From: Demequina phytophila
GTDB taxonomy: Bacteria > Actinomycetota > Actinomycetes > Actinomycetales > Demequinaceae
Direction of reading: 5' to 3'
NCBI RefSeq assembly: GCF_000971135.1
Contig: NZ_BBLW01000001.1
Span: forward strand, 310,001 to 374,000
DNA: 64,000 bases
The position numbers and the translations under genes were made by a program. The notes beneath the pieces are model-generated. The model worked only from the letters and a program-made list of their open reading frames with translations. It did no database searches and was not told the DNA's origin. This document shows positions 51,813 through 64,000 of this stretch, in pieces (within the stretch, counting starts at the first letter, position 1; every line of letters begins with the position of its first letter).

Positions 51813-53031
51813 GCCGCCACCTCCTTCTCGTGGGCGGGCGACGGCAGGTGGAACATCCACCGCACCAGCGGCGGGGCGGCGATGAACAGCACGATCAGCG
51901 CCTGGATCACCACGACGATGTCGACGGGCAGGCCCGCATTGACCTGCAGCGAAGGTCCGGACGCCTGGAGGCCGCCGAACAGGATGGCCGCGAGGACGAT
52001 CCCGAGCGGGCGCGAGCGTCCCAGCAGGGCGACCGTGATGGCGTCGAAGCCGATGCTGCCGGCGACCGCGTCGGTGAGGAACTTCTGCGTGCCGAGCACC
52101 GGCGCGGAGCCGGCGAGGCCGGCGAGCGCACCCGCGATCACCATGGTGATGATGGTCGCGGTCCCGATGCTCATGCCCGCGGTGCGCGCGGCGCTCGGGT
52201 TCGCACCCACGGCGCGCAGGCGGAAGCCGAGCGTCGAGCGCTCCATCAGCCACCACGCGCCCCACGCGCAGGCCAGCGCGAGGAGGAATCCGAGGTGCAG
52301 GTTGAACTGCACGCCCAGGATCTTCGGGTACTGGGCGGTCTCCGCGACGATCGGGGAGATCGGGTTGTCGCTGCCCTCGCGCTGGAAGGCCTCGAGCGAC
52401 AGCAGCCACGCCACCAGGTGCAGGGCGACGTAGTTGAGCATGATCGTGACGATCACCTCGTGCGCGCCGCGACGCGCCTTGAGGATGCCGGGGATGAAGC
52501 CCCACAGCGCGCCGCCGAGCGCGCACCCGAGCACGGCCAGCAGCAGGTGGATGCCCCACGGCAGCTCGAACGCGAAGCCGAGGTAGGCGCCCACCGTCGC
52601 TCCGATGAGGAGCTGGCCCTGCGCACCGATGTTGAAGAGTCCGGCACGGAAGCCGATGCCGAGCCCGAGTCCCGCGAAGATCAGCGGGGTCGCGAGCGTG
52701 AGCGTCTGGGTGAACGGCTTGATCATGCCCGCGAAGGAGTCGGCGCCGAGGTTGAGCACGGCGCCGTTGAACATCGCGGAGTACGCCGCGCCGAGCGCGT
52801 CGCCGATCGCCGCGAACGTGTCGCCCGGACGCGAGAAGAAGTAGGCCGCGGACTCCCTCACCGCCTCGTCGGCGAGGATGACGAGGATGCCGCCGATGAC
52901 CATCGACGCGACGATCGCCATGAAGACGACCATGCTCGAGCTCTCGGCGATCTCCCGAAGGACCTGCCGCGACCGGGGCTCCTCGGGCGCGGGCGCCTCA
53001 GGGTTCTCCGCGGGGGTCTGGGTCTCGGCGC

Positions 53032-53035
<4 letters not shown>
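51809..53035 (-). CDS. Nucleoside ABC importer, permease 1 (NupP-type)
   Basis: 408 residues. A hydrophilic, Glu/Pro-rich start (TPAENPEAPAPEEPRSRQ) is followed by about nine membrane segments. Conserved core is ATPLIFAGLGLGIGFRAGLFNIGAQGQLLIGA and GANPSAARTAGMSIGTATIITMVIAGALAGLAG. It overlaps the ATPase gene by 4 bp. This is the usual order for BMP-type importers: lipoprotein, ATPase, two permeases. Confidence 0.9.
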
Positions 53036-54546
<1,511 letters not shown>

Positions 54547-54604
54547 AGGGGTCCTCCCACGTCTTTGCTCAGGACATTCCCGAGCCTACTAGCGGAGACA
54601 GCGA

Positions 54605-54639
54605 GGGGCGCGCCACAGGTGTGCCCTGTGGCGCGCCCC
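54605..54639 (-). terminator. 15-bp perfect hairpin between bmp and ATPase genes
   Basis: GGGGCGCGCCACAGG (54605-54619) pairs perfectly with 54625-54639 around a 5-nt loop, 15 bp past the lipoprotein stop. It is probably a partial terminator or RNA-stabilising structure that raises binding protein relative to the importer. Confidence 0.7.
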
Positions 54640-54654
54640 CGGAAAGGTGCTGTC

Positions 54655-55737
54655 TTAGGAGACGTCGACCGAGATCGAGCCGTCGATGATGCCGGCCTTG
54701 ATCGCGTCGAGCTCGGCGAGCACGGCCTCGGGCACGGCGCCCTCGGCGAAGTCCGCCACGCCCACGCCCTCGTTCTCGAGCGTGCCCAGGTAGGGCTCGG
54801 TCGAGAATCCGGCGTCGATGGTCTCGGCGATGGTGTCGAACACCGAGTTGCCGATGTTCTTGAGCACCGAGGTGAGGACGATGTCCGCGTAGTCGGTGGT
54901 GGCGGTCCAGTCGGAGTCCACACCGATCAGCCACGCGTCGCCGGCCGACTGCACGGCGGCGGCGGCGCCGAGGCCCACGGGGCCCGCGACGGGCATGACG
55001 ACGTCCGCACCCTGGCTGAGGAACTCCTCGGTGACGTTCTGACCCTTCGACTGGTCGGAGAAGTCGCCGGTGAACTGGCCGTCCTTGCCGTCCCAGCCGA
55101 GCACCTTGACGTCGCCGCCGTTGGACTCGTTGTAGTAGTTGGCGCCCGCGAGGAAGCCGTCCATGAAGATGGTGACCGACGGGATGTTCATGCCGCCGAA
55201 CGTCGACAGCGTGCCCGACTGCGAGGCGCCAGCGGCGGCGTAGCCCGCGAGGAACGACGCCTGGTCGGTGTCGAACGTGATGGGCTTGATGTTGTCGGCG
55301 TCGGTGGTGCCGTCGTAGTCGTTGTCGGCGAGGTCGTCGATGATCGCGAAGTGCACGTCGGGGTTGGCGAGCGCAGCGTCGACGGTGGCCTGCGACAGCA
55401 GGAAGCCGACCGTGATGATGAGGTCGCAGCCCGCGGCGACCTGGGCCTCGATGTTCGGGGCGAAGTCGGCGTCGGTGGTCGACTCGGCGGACGCGATCTC
55501 GATGCCGAGCTCGGCCTCCGCGCGGGTCAGGCCCTCGTAGCCCGACTGGTTGAACGACTTGTCGTCGAAGCCGCCCGAGTCCGAGACCATGCAGGCCTTG
55601 AAGTCGACGGTCTCGGTCGCGGTGCCGGTGGTCGCCTCGGCGGTCGCGCCGGTCTCCTCCTCGGGAGCGGACGCACAAGCAGCCAGGGCGAGCGCCGACA
55701 CGGCGGCGACGGCACCCACGCGGATGATCTTCTTCAT
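54655..55737 (-). CDS. BMP-family nucleoside-binding lipoprotein
   Basis: 360 residues. Signal with lipobox LALAAC, a Thr/Ala/Glu-rich linker, then the BMP fold: VDFKACMVSDSGGFDDKSFNQSGYEGL, CDLIITVGFLLSQATVDAALANPDVHFAIIDD, DTDQASFLAGYAA and VMPVAGPVGLGAAAAV. It captures nucleosides for the importer encoded downstream. The ATG at 55737 (MKKIIRVG) is chosen because it begins the signal peptide. The 5' leader holds GTACG...CGTAC and GCCCGG...CCGGGC inverted repeats of unknown role. Confidence 0.93.
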   Translation of the reverse strand: MKKIIRVGAVAAVSALALAACASAPEEETGATAEATTGTATETVDFKACMVSDSGGFDDKSFNQSGYEGLTRAEAELGIEIASAESTTDADFAPNIEAQVAAGCDLIITVGFLLSQATVDAALANPDVHFAIIDDLADNDYDGTTDADNIKPITFDTDQASFLAGYAAAGASQSGTLSTFGGMNIPSVTIFMDGFLAGANYYNESNGGDVKVLGWDGKDGQFTGDFSDQSKGQNVTEEFLSQGADVVMPVAGPVGLGAAAAVQSAGDAWLIGVDSDWTATTDYADIVLTSVLKNIGNSVFDTIAETIDAGFSTEPYLGTLENEGVGVADFAEGAVPEAVLAELDAIKAGIIDGSISVDVS

Positions 55738-55871
55738 CAGGTGATTCCCTCTGTCAGTCATGCCCGGCTGCCACCGGGCGGGGGTTGTACGGGTCATCGT
55801 ACGGACGCAATGTTACGAACAAACCCGCGTTGGTCTCGCCTCCGCAACAATCCGGCAACGATTCTCCCAGC

Positions 55872-56972
55872 TCAGGACGATTCGATCGCGGCCCCGGCGT
55901 CCTTGACGCGCTGCGCGGAGCCCCGCACCGTCACCAGGATGGCCTCGTCCGACTCGACCACCACCGCATCGTCCACCCCCACGACGACCACGGGCTTGCC
56001 GCCGCCGACCACGAGGGCGCCGCGCGCGGCGACCGTGCCCACCGGCGCGGCGCGGCCGATCGCGACGGGCCCCTCCCCCGCTCCGGACAGCTGCGCGAGC
56101 GAGTCGAAGTCGCCCACGTCGTGCCACTCGAACCTCGCGGGGACCACGGCGACGCCGCCCTCGGCGGCGACAGGCTCGGCGATCGCATGGTCGATCGCGA
56201 TCTTGGTGAGCGTGGGCCACACGCGCGCGAGCACCTCGGCGCGCGCCGGGCCGTCCCACGCCGCCGCGATGTCCCTGACGCCGGCGGCCAGCGTCGGCTG
56301 GAGGCGGTCGAGATGGCCGAGCAGGACGTCCGTGCGCACCACGAACATGCCGGCGTTCCACGCGAAGGAGCCCCGCGCGAGCATCGCGGCCGCGGTCTCC
56401 GCGTCGGGCTTCTCGGTGAAGGCGACCACGTGGCGTGCCTCGCCGTCGAGCGGCTCGCCCATCTCGATGTAGCCGAACGCGGTCGACGGCTCCGTGGGCG
56501 CGATGCCGAGCACGACCACCTTCCCGGAGCCGGCGACCCGCGCGGCCTCGCGCACGGTCGCGCGGAACGCGTCGGCGTCGGGGATGAGGTGGTCGGCGGC
56601 GAAGGAGGCCATCACGCGGCTGCCCCACCGCTGCTCGATGAGCGCGGCCGCGAGCGCGATCGCGGCCATCGAGTCGCGCGGGCTCGGCTCCGTCACCAGG
56701 TTCTCGCGGGGCACCCCGGGCAGCTGCGACGCGACGGCGTCCGCGTGCCGCTCGCCGGTGACGATCACGACGCGCTCCGACAGCGGGCTCACGCGCGCGA
56801 CCGTGTCCTGGATGAGCGTCGCGCCCGTCCCGAGCAGGTCCAGCAGGAACTTGGGCCGGTGCGGCTGCGACAGCGGCCACAGGCGGGACCCGACCCCGCC
56901 CGCCGGGATCACCGTCACCAGATCCTCTAGGAAATCGGACATGATCTGCGGGTCGGTGTGCTCAGCCGTCAT
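55872..56972 (-). CDS. manC: Mannose-1-phosphate guanylyltransferase
   Basis: 366 residues. Nucleotidyltransferase start VIPAGGVGSRLWPLSQPHRPKFLLDLLG, with FAADHLIP, VAFTEKPDAETA and FAWNAGMFVVR, then the C-terminal region WHDVGDFDSLAQL. It makes GDP-mannose for glycans and mannosylation. The isomerase domain of long ManC proteins is absent. The ATG at 56972 has TAATGT 7 nt upstream (leaderless type). Divergent from sdhC across 53 bp. Confidence 0.92.
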   Translation of the reverse strand: MTAEHTDPQIMSDFLEDLVTVIPAGGVGSRLWPLSQPHRPKFLLDLLGTGATLIQDTVARVSPLSERVVIVTGERHADAVASQLPGVPRENLVTEPSPRDSMAAIALAAALIEQRWGSRVMASFAADHLIPDADAFRATVREAARVAGSGKVVVLGIAPTEPSTAFGYIEMGEPLDGEARHVVAFTEKPDAETAAAMLARGSFAWNAGMFVVRTDVLLGHLDRLQPTLAAGVRDIAAAWDGPARAEVLARVWPTLTKIAIDHAIAEPVAAEGGVAVVPARFEWHDVGDFDSLAQLSGAGEGPVAIGRAAPVGTVAARGALVVGGGKPVVVVGVDDAVVVESDEAILVTVRGSAQRVKDAGAAIESS

Positions 56973-57025
56973 GGCGACCACATTAGGATGGCCGTCAAGC
57001 CCGCTGTAGTGCTCTGAGGAGGGAC

Positions 57026-57397
57026 GTGTCCCCGACAACGCTGTACCGAGGCCATGAAGGCATGTGGATGTGGGTAGTCCACCGTGTCACTGGCGTCGCG
57101 ATCTTCTTCTTCCTGCTGGTCCATGTGCTCGACACCGCGCTCGTGCGCGTCTCCCCGGAGGCGTACAACGAGGTGATCGGGAGCTACAAGACGCCCCTCT
57201 ACGGCCTCGTCGAGGCCGGCCTGGTCGCCGCGATCCTGCTGCACGCCTTCAACGGCCTGCGCATCATCGCCGTGGACCACTCCACGTGGGCGCTGCGCCA
57301 CCAGAAGCAGCTGGTGTGGGCGGTGTGGATCATCTTCGCCGTGCTCATGGCGGGCTTCCTGCCCCGCCACCTCATGCACGTGTTCGGAGGTGCCTGA
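57026..57397 (+). CDS. sdhC: Succinate dehydrogenase cytochrome b subunit
   Basis: 123 residues, three membrane helices. Helix 1 carries [19 protein letters not shown], with the quinone/heme-associated Ser/His-Arg pattern; later [12 protein letters not shown] has the heme-ligand His region. It anchors SdhAB and passes electrons to quinone. GTG start preceded by GAGGAGGGA. The stop overlaps sdhD (TGATG). Confidence 0.92.
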   Translation: MSPTTLYRGHEGMWMWVVHRVTGVAIFFFLLVHVLDTALVRVSPEAYNEVIGSYKTPLYGLVEAGLVAAILLHAFNGLRIIAVDHSTWALRHQKQLVWAVWIIFAVLMAGFLPRHLMHVFGGA

Positions 57398-57863
57398 TGA
57401 CCGCGTCCTCCCCCGAGTTCGTGCCCGGCCCGAAGATCAAGGAGCCCCGCATCCGCTCCGGCCGCGTCCGCCCCGGCGCCGAGCAGTGGTCGTGGCGCTT
57501 CATGCGCATCTCCGGCCCGATCCTCGTCATCCTCATCCTCACGCACCTGTTCATCAACCTGGTGACGGGCGACGGCGTGAGCCAGATCGACTTCGCGTTC
57601 GTCGCCGGCAAGCTCGCGAGCCCGCTGTGGCAGGTGTGGGACCTCACCATGCTGGTCCTCGCGCTGCTCCATGGCGGCAACGGCATGCGCCTGCTCATCA
57701 ACGACTACGCGCACCGCCCCGCGCTCAACAAGGCGCTGCACGCCGCGCTCGGCGTCGCGGTGATCGGCATCATCGTGCTCGGCGCGCTCGTCATCTTCAC
57801 GTTCGACCCGTGCCCCGCGGGCGCGGACGCCAGCCTTCTGCCCAGCTTCTGCAAGGACCTCGC

Positions 57864-57867
<4 letters not shown>
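57397..57867 (+). CDS. sdhD: Succinate dehydrogenase membrane anchor subunit
   Basis: 156 residues, three membrane helices after a basic N-terminus. Conserved segments are [23 protein letters not shown] and [17 protein letters not shown], with heme/quinone-site His residues. The short C-terminal tail [17 protein letters not shown] has two Cys on the outer side. Overlaps sdhA by 4 bp. Confidence 0.9.
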
Positions 57868-59632
<1,765 letters not shown>

Positions 59633-59633
<1 letters not shown>

Positions 59634-60397
59634 TGACGGCCGTTGCCGAGTCCCCCGCCGTCGGCGAGGTCACCGCCCTCACCGTCACCCTGAAGATCCT
59701 GCGCACCAACCCGGAGGGGACCGCGGACCACGCCGCCGGCGAGTCCTACTGGGAGGAGTTCCAGGTCGAGGCGCACGCCACGGACCGCGTCCTCGACGCG
59801 CTGCACAAGGTGAAGTGGGACCAGGACGGGTCGCTGTCCTTCCGCCGATCGTGCGCGCACGGCGTCTGCGGTTCCGACGCGATGCGCATCAACGGGCGCA
59901 ACCGCCTCGCCTGCAAGACGCTGCTCAAGGACCTCAACCCGGCCCGCCCCATCACGGTCGAGCCCATCAAGGGGCTTCCGGTGGAGAAGGACCTGATCGT
60001 CGACATGGAGCCGTTCTTCGCCTCCTACCGCGAGATCATGCCGTTCCTCATGACCACGGGCACCGCGCCGGAGCGCGAGCGCCTGCAGTCCCCCGAGGAC
60101 CGCGCCCGGTTCGACGACACCACGAAGTGCATCATGTGCGCCGCCTGCACCACGAGCTGCCCGGTGTTCTGGACCGACGGCCAGTACTTCGGCCCGCAGG
60201 CGATCGTGGGAGCGCACCGGTTCATCTTCGACTCGCGCGACGAGGGCCAGTGGGACCGTCTCGAGATCCTCAACGACAAGGCCGGCGTGTGGAAGTGCCG
60301 CACGGCGTTCAACTGCACCGAGGCCTGCCCGCGCGGCATCGAGGTCACCAAGGCGATCTCCGAGGTCAAGAAGGCGCTCACCTCCGGCGACGTCTGA
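59633..60397 (+). CDS. sdhB: Succinate dehydrogenase iron-sulfur subunit
   Basis: 254 residues. [2Fe-2S] ligands in SCAHGVCGSDAM and the later NRLAC; [4Fe-4S] in CIMCAACTTSCPVF; [3Fe-4S] in FNCTEACPRGI. It transfers electrons from SdhA to SdhCD. It overlaps sdhA by one base, completing a tightly coupled sdhCDAB operon. Convergent with yihY across 18 bp. Confidence 0.97.
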
Positions 60398-60415
60398 GAC
60401 GCGATCCGGAGGCGC

Positions 60416-61444
60416 TCAGTCCGTGGGCGCCTCCGGGTTGCGCAGGGTCGCGCGCGCGGTCGAGACGGGTGTGCCCAGGCGCCCCTTGCGCCCCGTCACC
60501 GTCACGGTGGGCGGCTCGATGCTGTCGGGGTGGATCTGCCCCTGGTGGTGCTCGCGGTGGTGGGCGCCCAGCCACGCGGCGCCCATGAGGATGAACCTGT
60601 TGACGTAGTCGACGAAGATCATCAGCGTGATGATCGCCGCGAACGGCGCGAGCACCTTCGAGTCGGTGGTGCCGCTCACCACGAACGTCACGCCGATCCG
60701 CAGCACCCCGATCGCGACCGCGGCGACCAGGATGATCCACGACACGCGCCAGGACAGGCGCGCGCCGCCGAGCAGCATCAGCACGAGCGCGACGTACAGC
60801 ATGTCCGCCACGAGGCCCGCGCCGTAGCCGATGAGCCGGATCTCCCATGTGGGCACCGTGACGCCCACCGCGTCCGCGACCGCGCGCGCGGCGCTCGACG
60901 CGACCACCTGGATGGCGAGCCCCACGAACGCGATGACGGCGAGCGCGATCAACGCGACCACGTCGCGGAGCTTGCCCAGCACGGGCGAGGCGACCTCGTT
61001 GCCCAGCATGGTGCGCGTCGAGGTGCGCAGGCCCGCGATGAAGCGCGTGGCCGTGTTGATGAGGATGAGGAACGACACGATGCCCACCACGCCCGCGACG
61101 GTGGTGGCGCTCCCCGAGCCCAGGTCGTCCGGCTGGATCAGCCCGGTCCCGCCCGGCTCGGCCGCGATGAGCCCGGGCACGGCCTCGGACAGGTACTCGA
61201 CCAGGGAGTCGCGCAGGTCGTCGTTGCCCGCGAGGAACACCGTGGCGAGCGTCGTGGCCACCACGATCCCCGCCGCCACCGAGGCGAGGGAGAAGTATGC
61301 GATGCCGGCGGACAGCACGTTGCCGTTCTGCACCGAGAAGCGCTTGAGGCCGCGGCCCCAGGACGAGCCGTCCCACCAGGCCTTGAGCCCCTTCCCCCGC
61401 GCGACGACGTCGGAGGCCTTGGCCTTGACGTCGTCGGTGGTCAC
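60416..61444 (-). CDS. YihY/BrkB-family membrane protein
   Basis: 342 residues with six predicted membrane helices. The family opening RFSVQNGNVLSAGIAYFSLASVAAGIVVATT is clear, and GLRTSTRTMLGNEVASPVLGKLRDVVAL and AAIITLMIFVDYVNRFILMGAAW follow. Once annotated RNase BN, the family is now an uncharacterised membrane family with virulence-factor (BrkB) members. GTG start at 61444. It follows trpS on the same strand by 29 bp, an arrangement common in actinobacteria. Confidence 0.88.
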   Translation of the reverse strand: MTTDDVKAKASDVVARGKGLKAWWDGSSWGRGLKRFSVQNGNVLSAGIAYFSLASVAAGIVVATTLATVFLAGNDDLRDSLVEYLSEAVPGLIAAEPGGTGLIQPDDLGSGSATTVAGVVGIVSFLILINTATRFIAGLRTSTRTMLGNEVASPVLGKLRDVVALIALAVIAFVGLAIQVVASSAARAVADAVGVTVPTWEIRLIGYGAGLVADMLYVALVLMLLGGARLSWRVSWIILVAAVAIGVLRIGVTFVVSGTTDSKVLAPFAAIITLMIFVDYVNRFILMGAAWLGAHHREHHQGQIHPDSIEPPTVTVTGRKGRLGTPVSTARATLRNPEAPTD

Positions 61445-61473
61445 GGGGCTCCTCGGGGCTCGGCGGGTCCGGT

Positions 61474-62481
61474 TCAGCGGTGCAGCGGGGGCAGCAGTCC
61501 CAGTCTGTCGTAGATGCGGTCCAGCGTCTCCTGCGCCAGCGCGGACGCCTTCGCGGCGCCCTTGGCGAGCACCGCGTCGAGCTTGTCCGGGGAGGCGATC
61601 CACTCGTTCGCGGCGTCGTGGAACGGCGTGAGGTAGTCCACGACCACGTCGGCGAGGTCGACCTTGAGGTGGCCGTACATCTTGCCCTCGTAGTCCGCGA
61701 CGATCTCGTCGACCGTCCGGTTGGTGAGCGCCGAGTAGATGGTGAGGAGGTTGGACACCCCCGCCTTCTCCTCGCGGTCGAAGCTGATGACCGAGCCGCT
61801 GTCCGTGGTCGCGGACTTGATGTTCTTCGCGACCTTCCGCGGGTCGTCGAGCATCTCGATGATGCCCTTGGGGTTGCCCGAGGACTTCGACATCTTCTTG
61901 GTGGGATCCACCAGGTCGTAGATCTTCGCGGTCTCCTTGACGATGTGCACGCCCGGCACCTTGACCGTGCCCTCGCCGAACCGCCCGTTGATGCGCTGCG
62001 CGAGGTCGCGCGACAGCTCGAGATGCTGGCGCTGGTCCTCTCCCACCGGCACCACGTCGGTGTCGTACAGCAGGATGTCCGCCGCCATGAGGATCGGGTA
62101 CGTGAACAGGCCCACGTTCGCGCCGGACTCGCCGGTCTTCTGCGCCTTGTCCTTGAACTGGGTCATGCGCGCCGCCTCGCCCATGCCGGTGAACGTCGAC
62201 AGCACCCACGCGAGCTCGGCGTGCTGCGGCACGTGCGACTGCACGAAGCACAGCGAGCGGTCCGGGTCCACCCCGGCAGCGAGGTACTGCGCGGCGGTAC
62301 GGCGCGTGCGCGCCCGCAGCAGCTCGGGGTCGGGCTGCACCGTGAGCGCGTGGAGGTCCACCACGGAGTAGATCGCGTCGTGGGTGTCCTGGAGCTTCAC
62401 CCACTCGACCAGAGCGCCCAGGTAGTTGCCGAGGTGCAGGGAATCGGAGGTGGGCTGCATGCCCGAGAACACACGAGTCAT
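61474..62481 (-). CDS. trpS: Tryptophanyl-tRNA synthetase
   Basis: 335 residues, class I synthetase. The HIGH equivalent is [10 protein letters not shown]; the KMSKS loop is intact in [40 protein letters not shown] is typical of bacterial TrpRS. It charges tRNA-Trp. The ATG at 62481 is chosen as the usual [12 protein letters not shown] start. A hairpin made of two GGACGATGC motifs separates it from tatB. Confidence 0.96.
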   Translation of the reverse strand: MTRVFSGMQPTSDSLHLGNYLGALVEWVKLQDTHDAIYSVVDLHALTVQPDPELLRARTRRTAAQYLAAGVDPDRSLCFVQSHVPQHAELAWVLSTFTGMGEAARMTQFKDKAQKTGESGANVGLFTYPILMAADILLYDTDVVPVGEDQRQHLELSRDLAQRINGRFGEGTVKVPGVHIVKETAKIYDLVDPTKKMSKSSGNPKGIIEMLDDPRKVAKNIKSATTDSGSVISFDREEKAGVSNLLTIYSALTNRTVDEIVADYEGKMYGHLKVDLADVVVDYLTPFHDAANEWIASPDKLDAVLAKGAAKASALAQETLDRIYDRLGLLPPLHR

Positions 62482-62527
62482 GGCCCCATTGTTCCAAACG
62501 TTGGCGCGTGCGCCTGACCCGCCCCCC

Positions 62528-62568
62528 GCATCGTCCCCTGGCATCGGCGTGTCGCGGGGGGACGATGC
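62528..62568 (-). terminator. Hairpin made of an inverted pair of GGACGATGC motifs
   Basis: GCATCGTCCCC (62528-62538) and GGGGACGATGC (62558-62568) form an 11-bp perfect stem with a 19-nt loop, starting one base after the tatB stop. It probably acts as the tatB 3' terminator. Confidence 0.7.
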
Positions 62569-62569
62569 C

Positions 62570-62896
62570 TCAGGTGGCCTCGGCGTCGAACGGCGCCTGG
62601 CCGGGGGGCGCCTCGGTGAGACGACGGACCGACGCCGCCCTGGTGGGCGGCGTCGGCTCGTTGAGCGCCTCGCGGACGATCCGGCGGGGGTCGTACTGAC
62701 GCGGGTCGAGCTGCGACCAGTCGACCTCCTCGCCGACCTCCTTCTTCAGGGTGTTCTTGCCATCCTGAAGCATGTCGCGTCCGCGCACGACGAGGGACCG
62801 CAGCTGCTTCGCGTACTCCGGCATCCTCTCGGGGCCGATCACCACGATGGCGACCAGCACGAGGATGAGGAGCTCCCCGCCGTTGATATCGAGCAT
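62570..62896 (-). CDS. tatB: Sec-independent translocase component TatB-like
   Basis: 108 residues. N-terminal membrane helix [30 protein letters not shown], with the Gly-Pro hinge and following amphipathic helix of TatA/TatB. A longer charged C-terminal tail ([21 protein letters not shown]) fits TatB better than TatA. It recruits twin-arginine substrates such as EfeB. It follows the HtrA gene by 5 bp, the arrangement HtrA-TatB seen in mycobacteria. Confidence 0.88.
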   Translation of the reverse strand: MLDINGGELLILVLVAIVVIGPERMPEYAKQLRSLVVRGRDMLQDGKNTLKKEVGEEVDWSQLDPRQYDPRRIVREALNEPTPPTRAASVRRLTEAPPGQAPFDAEAT

Positions 62897-62901
62897 GGAC
62901 C

Positions 62902-64000
62902 CTATTCTGACGGGTCCGGGAAGGGCAGGCCGCCACCGTCGCCCAGACCGCCCTGGTCCTGCTCGCCCGAGTCGCCGTAGGAGACGTCGGTGTTCGGCAC
63001 CAGGGTGACCGAGATGTCCTGCGAGTCGCCGCCGCGCTCCACCGTGAGGACCACGGTGTCGTCCGACGCCTTCGCACGGATCGCGACGATCAGCTCCTCG
63101 CTGCGCGTGATGGGCCGGCCGTCGATCGCGGTGATGATGTCGCCGGGCTCGATGCCCGCCTCCGCGGCGGGACCGCCCTCCGCGACGGCGCCGTCGGTCT
63201 CCGCGACCTTCACGCCCTCGCCGGTGTAGGACGAGTCGAGCATGACGCCCACCACGGGGTACGTGGCCTCTCCGGTGGCGATGATCTCCTCGGCAGTGCG
63301 GCGCGCCTGGTTCGACGTGATCGCGAAGCCGAGGCCCACGGAGCCGGCCTGCGAGCCCGAGGACGAGCCGAGCGATGCGATGGCCGAGTTGATGCCGATC
63401 ACCTGGCCCTGGGAGTTGATGAGCGGGCCGCCGGAGTTGCCGGGGTTGATGGCCGCGTCGGTCTGGATCGCGTCGATGAAGGCCGTCGAACCGGTCTCGC
63501 CGGCCGTGACCGGGCGGTGCAGCGCGGAGACGATGCCCGTGGTCACCGTGGACTCGAGGCCCAGCGGGGAGCCGACGGCGACGACGTCGTCGCCGACCAC
63601 GAGCTCGTCGGAGTCGCCCAGCACCAGCGGGGTGAGGCCGTCCTTGTCGATCTTGACCACCGCGAGGTCGTAGTCGGCGGTGGCGCCGACCACCTGGCCG
63701 TCGTACTCGGAGCCGTCGCTCATCACCACGGTCACGGTGTCGTTGTCGGAGCCGTCGACCACGTGGTTGTTGGTGAGGATGTAGCCGTCCTCGCGGATGA
63801 TGAAGCCGGAGCCCTCGGCGGCCTCCTGGCCGCCCTGGATGTTCTCGATCGACACCACGGACGGCATCACCGCGGAGGCGATCGCGGCGACCGTGTTCTC
63901 GTCCGTGCGGGCGATGGTGGAGGAGCTGCTGGTGGGCAGCGTCGAGGTGCCGCTCCCGGTCGAGGACGACGCGGCGCTGGAGGAGTCCGTCGAGAAGGAG
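62902..64000 (-). CDS. HtrA/DegP-type serine protease with PDZ domain (5' end beyond window)
   Basis: The visible 365 residues comprise a Ser/Thr-rich extracellular linker (up to about 63900), the trypsin-like domain with catalytic His (LTNNHVVDG), Asp (DYDLAVVKI) and Ser (NPGNSGGPLIN), and one PDZ domain (GIEPGDIITAIDGRPITR). The C-terminus is Gly/Asp-rich. The N-terminal cytoplasmic part and membrane anchor lie outside the window. It degrades or refolds damaged exported proteins. It heads or belongs to an operon running into tatB. Confidence 0.93.
   Translation of the reverse strand, partial: SFSTDSSSAASSSTGSGTSTLPTSSSSTIARTDENTVAAIASAVMPSVVSIENIQGGQEAAEGSGFIIREDGYILTNNHVVDGSDNDTVTVVMSDGSEYDGQVVGATADYDLAVVKIDKDGLTPLVLGDSDELVVGDDVVAVGSPLGLESTVTTGIVSALHRPVTAGETGSTAFIDAIQTDAAINPGNSGGPLINSQGQVIGINSAIASLGSSSGSQAGSVGLGFAITSNQARRTAEEIIATGEATYPVVGVMLDSSYTGEGVKVAETDGAVAEGGPAAEAGIEPGDIITAIDGRPITRSEELIVAIRAKASDDTVVLTVERGGDSQDISVTLVPNTDVSYGDSGEQDQGGLGDGGGLPFPDPSE

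Overview
The window is very GC-rich DNA with dense, often overlapping genes (ATGA/GTGA junctions), many GTG starts and few clear Shine-Dalgarno sites in front of single genes. An acyl-CoA carboxylase with an epsilon subunit, a mycobacterial-type Tad pilus locus, PucR regulators and a two-gene SdhC/SdhD anchor point to an actinobacterium. Together with pyruvate formate-lyase and AdhE they suggest a facultatively fermentative member of the Micrococcales (Cellulomonadaceae/Demequinaceae-like; inferred from gene content only).

Layout. 1-3600: AdhE (cut by the window edge), a TDT-family efflux carrier and a rhodanese lipoprotein, with three CsoR/CstR-like operators. 3635-11389: a GABA catabolic operon (two semialdehyde dehydrogenases, GabT, divergent PucR activator), two copies of a small inverted-repeat element, and an IS3-family element inserted inside one copy. 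11401-20007: a second amine/beta-amino-acid region (class III aminotransferase, MmsA, PucR, cupin, PQ-loop-like membrane protein, FAD amine oxidase, GSA-like aminotransferase). 20064-23259: pflB-pflA. 23426-27811: Tad/Flp pilus operon. 27927-32418: HMCES/SRAP protein, BirA, AccD-AccE, a SanA/YdcF protein and a protein with Ser at every third residue. 32559-35308: two MarR regulators and a 14-TM drug exporter. 35438-38041: Maf and the biotin carboxylase/BCCP protein, which would partner AccD/AccE and be biotinylated by BirA. 38222-41587: efeUOB iron uptake behind a DtxR/IdeR-type box. 41584-55737: LpdA-like flavoprotein followed by a large nucleoside-salvage cluster (PNP, phosphopentomutase/PMM, DeoC, Add, a C39-like unknown, DeoA, Cdd, BMP-type ABC importer), with a guanidine-III riboswitch/Gdx exporter embedded. 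55872-64000: ManC, sdhCDAB, YihY, TrpS, TatB and a truncated HtrA protease.

The most unusual signal is not a gene. The 9-mer GGACGATGC is present 32 times by my eye count, 16 in each orientation, where base composition would predict about one. It sits in linkers, N-termini and intergenic DNA and twice forms head-to-head inverted pairs. This is the pattern of DNA-uptake sequences in Neisseria and Pasteurellaceae, and a Tad pilus locus, the kind of machinery used for transformation in Micrococcus luteus, is in the same window. Other notable items are a perfect 20-fold Ser-x-x repeat protein, the IS-interrupted miniature element, the CstR-like sulfur regulon and a consistent leaderless-promoter signature. 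No rRNA, tRNA, CRISPR or prophage genes were seen.
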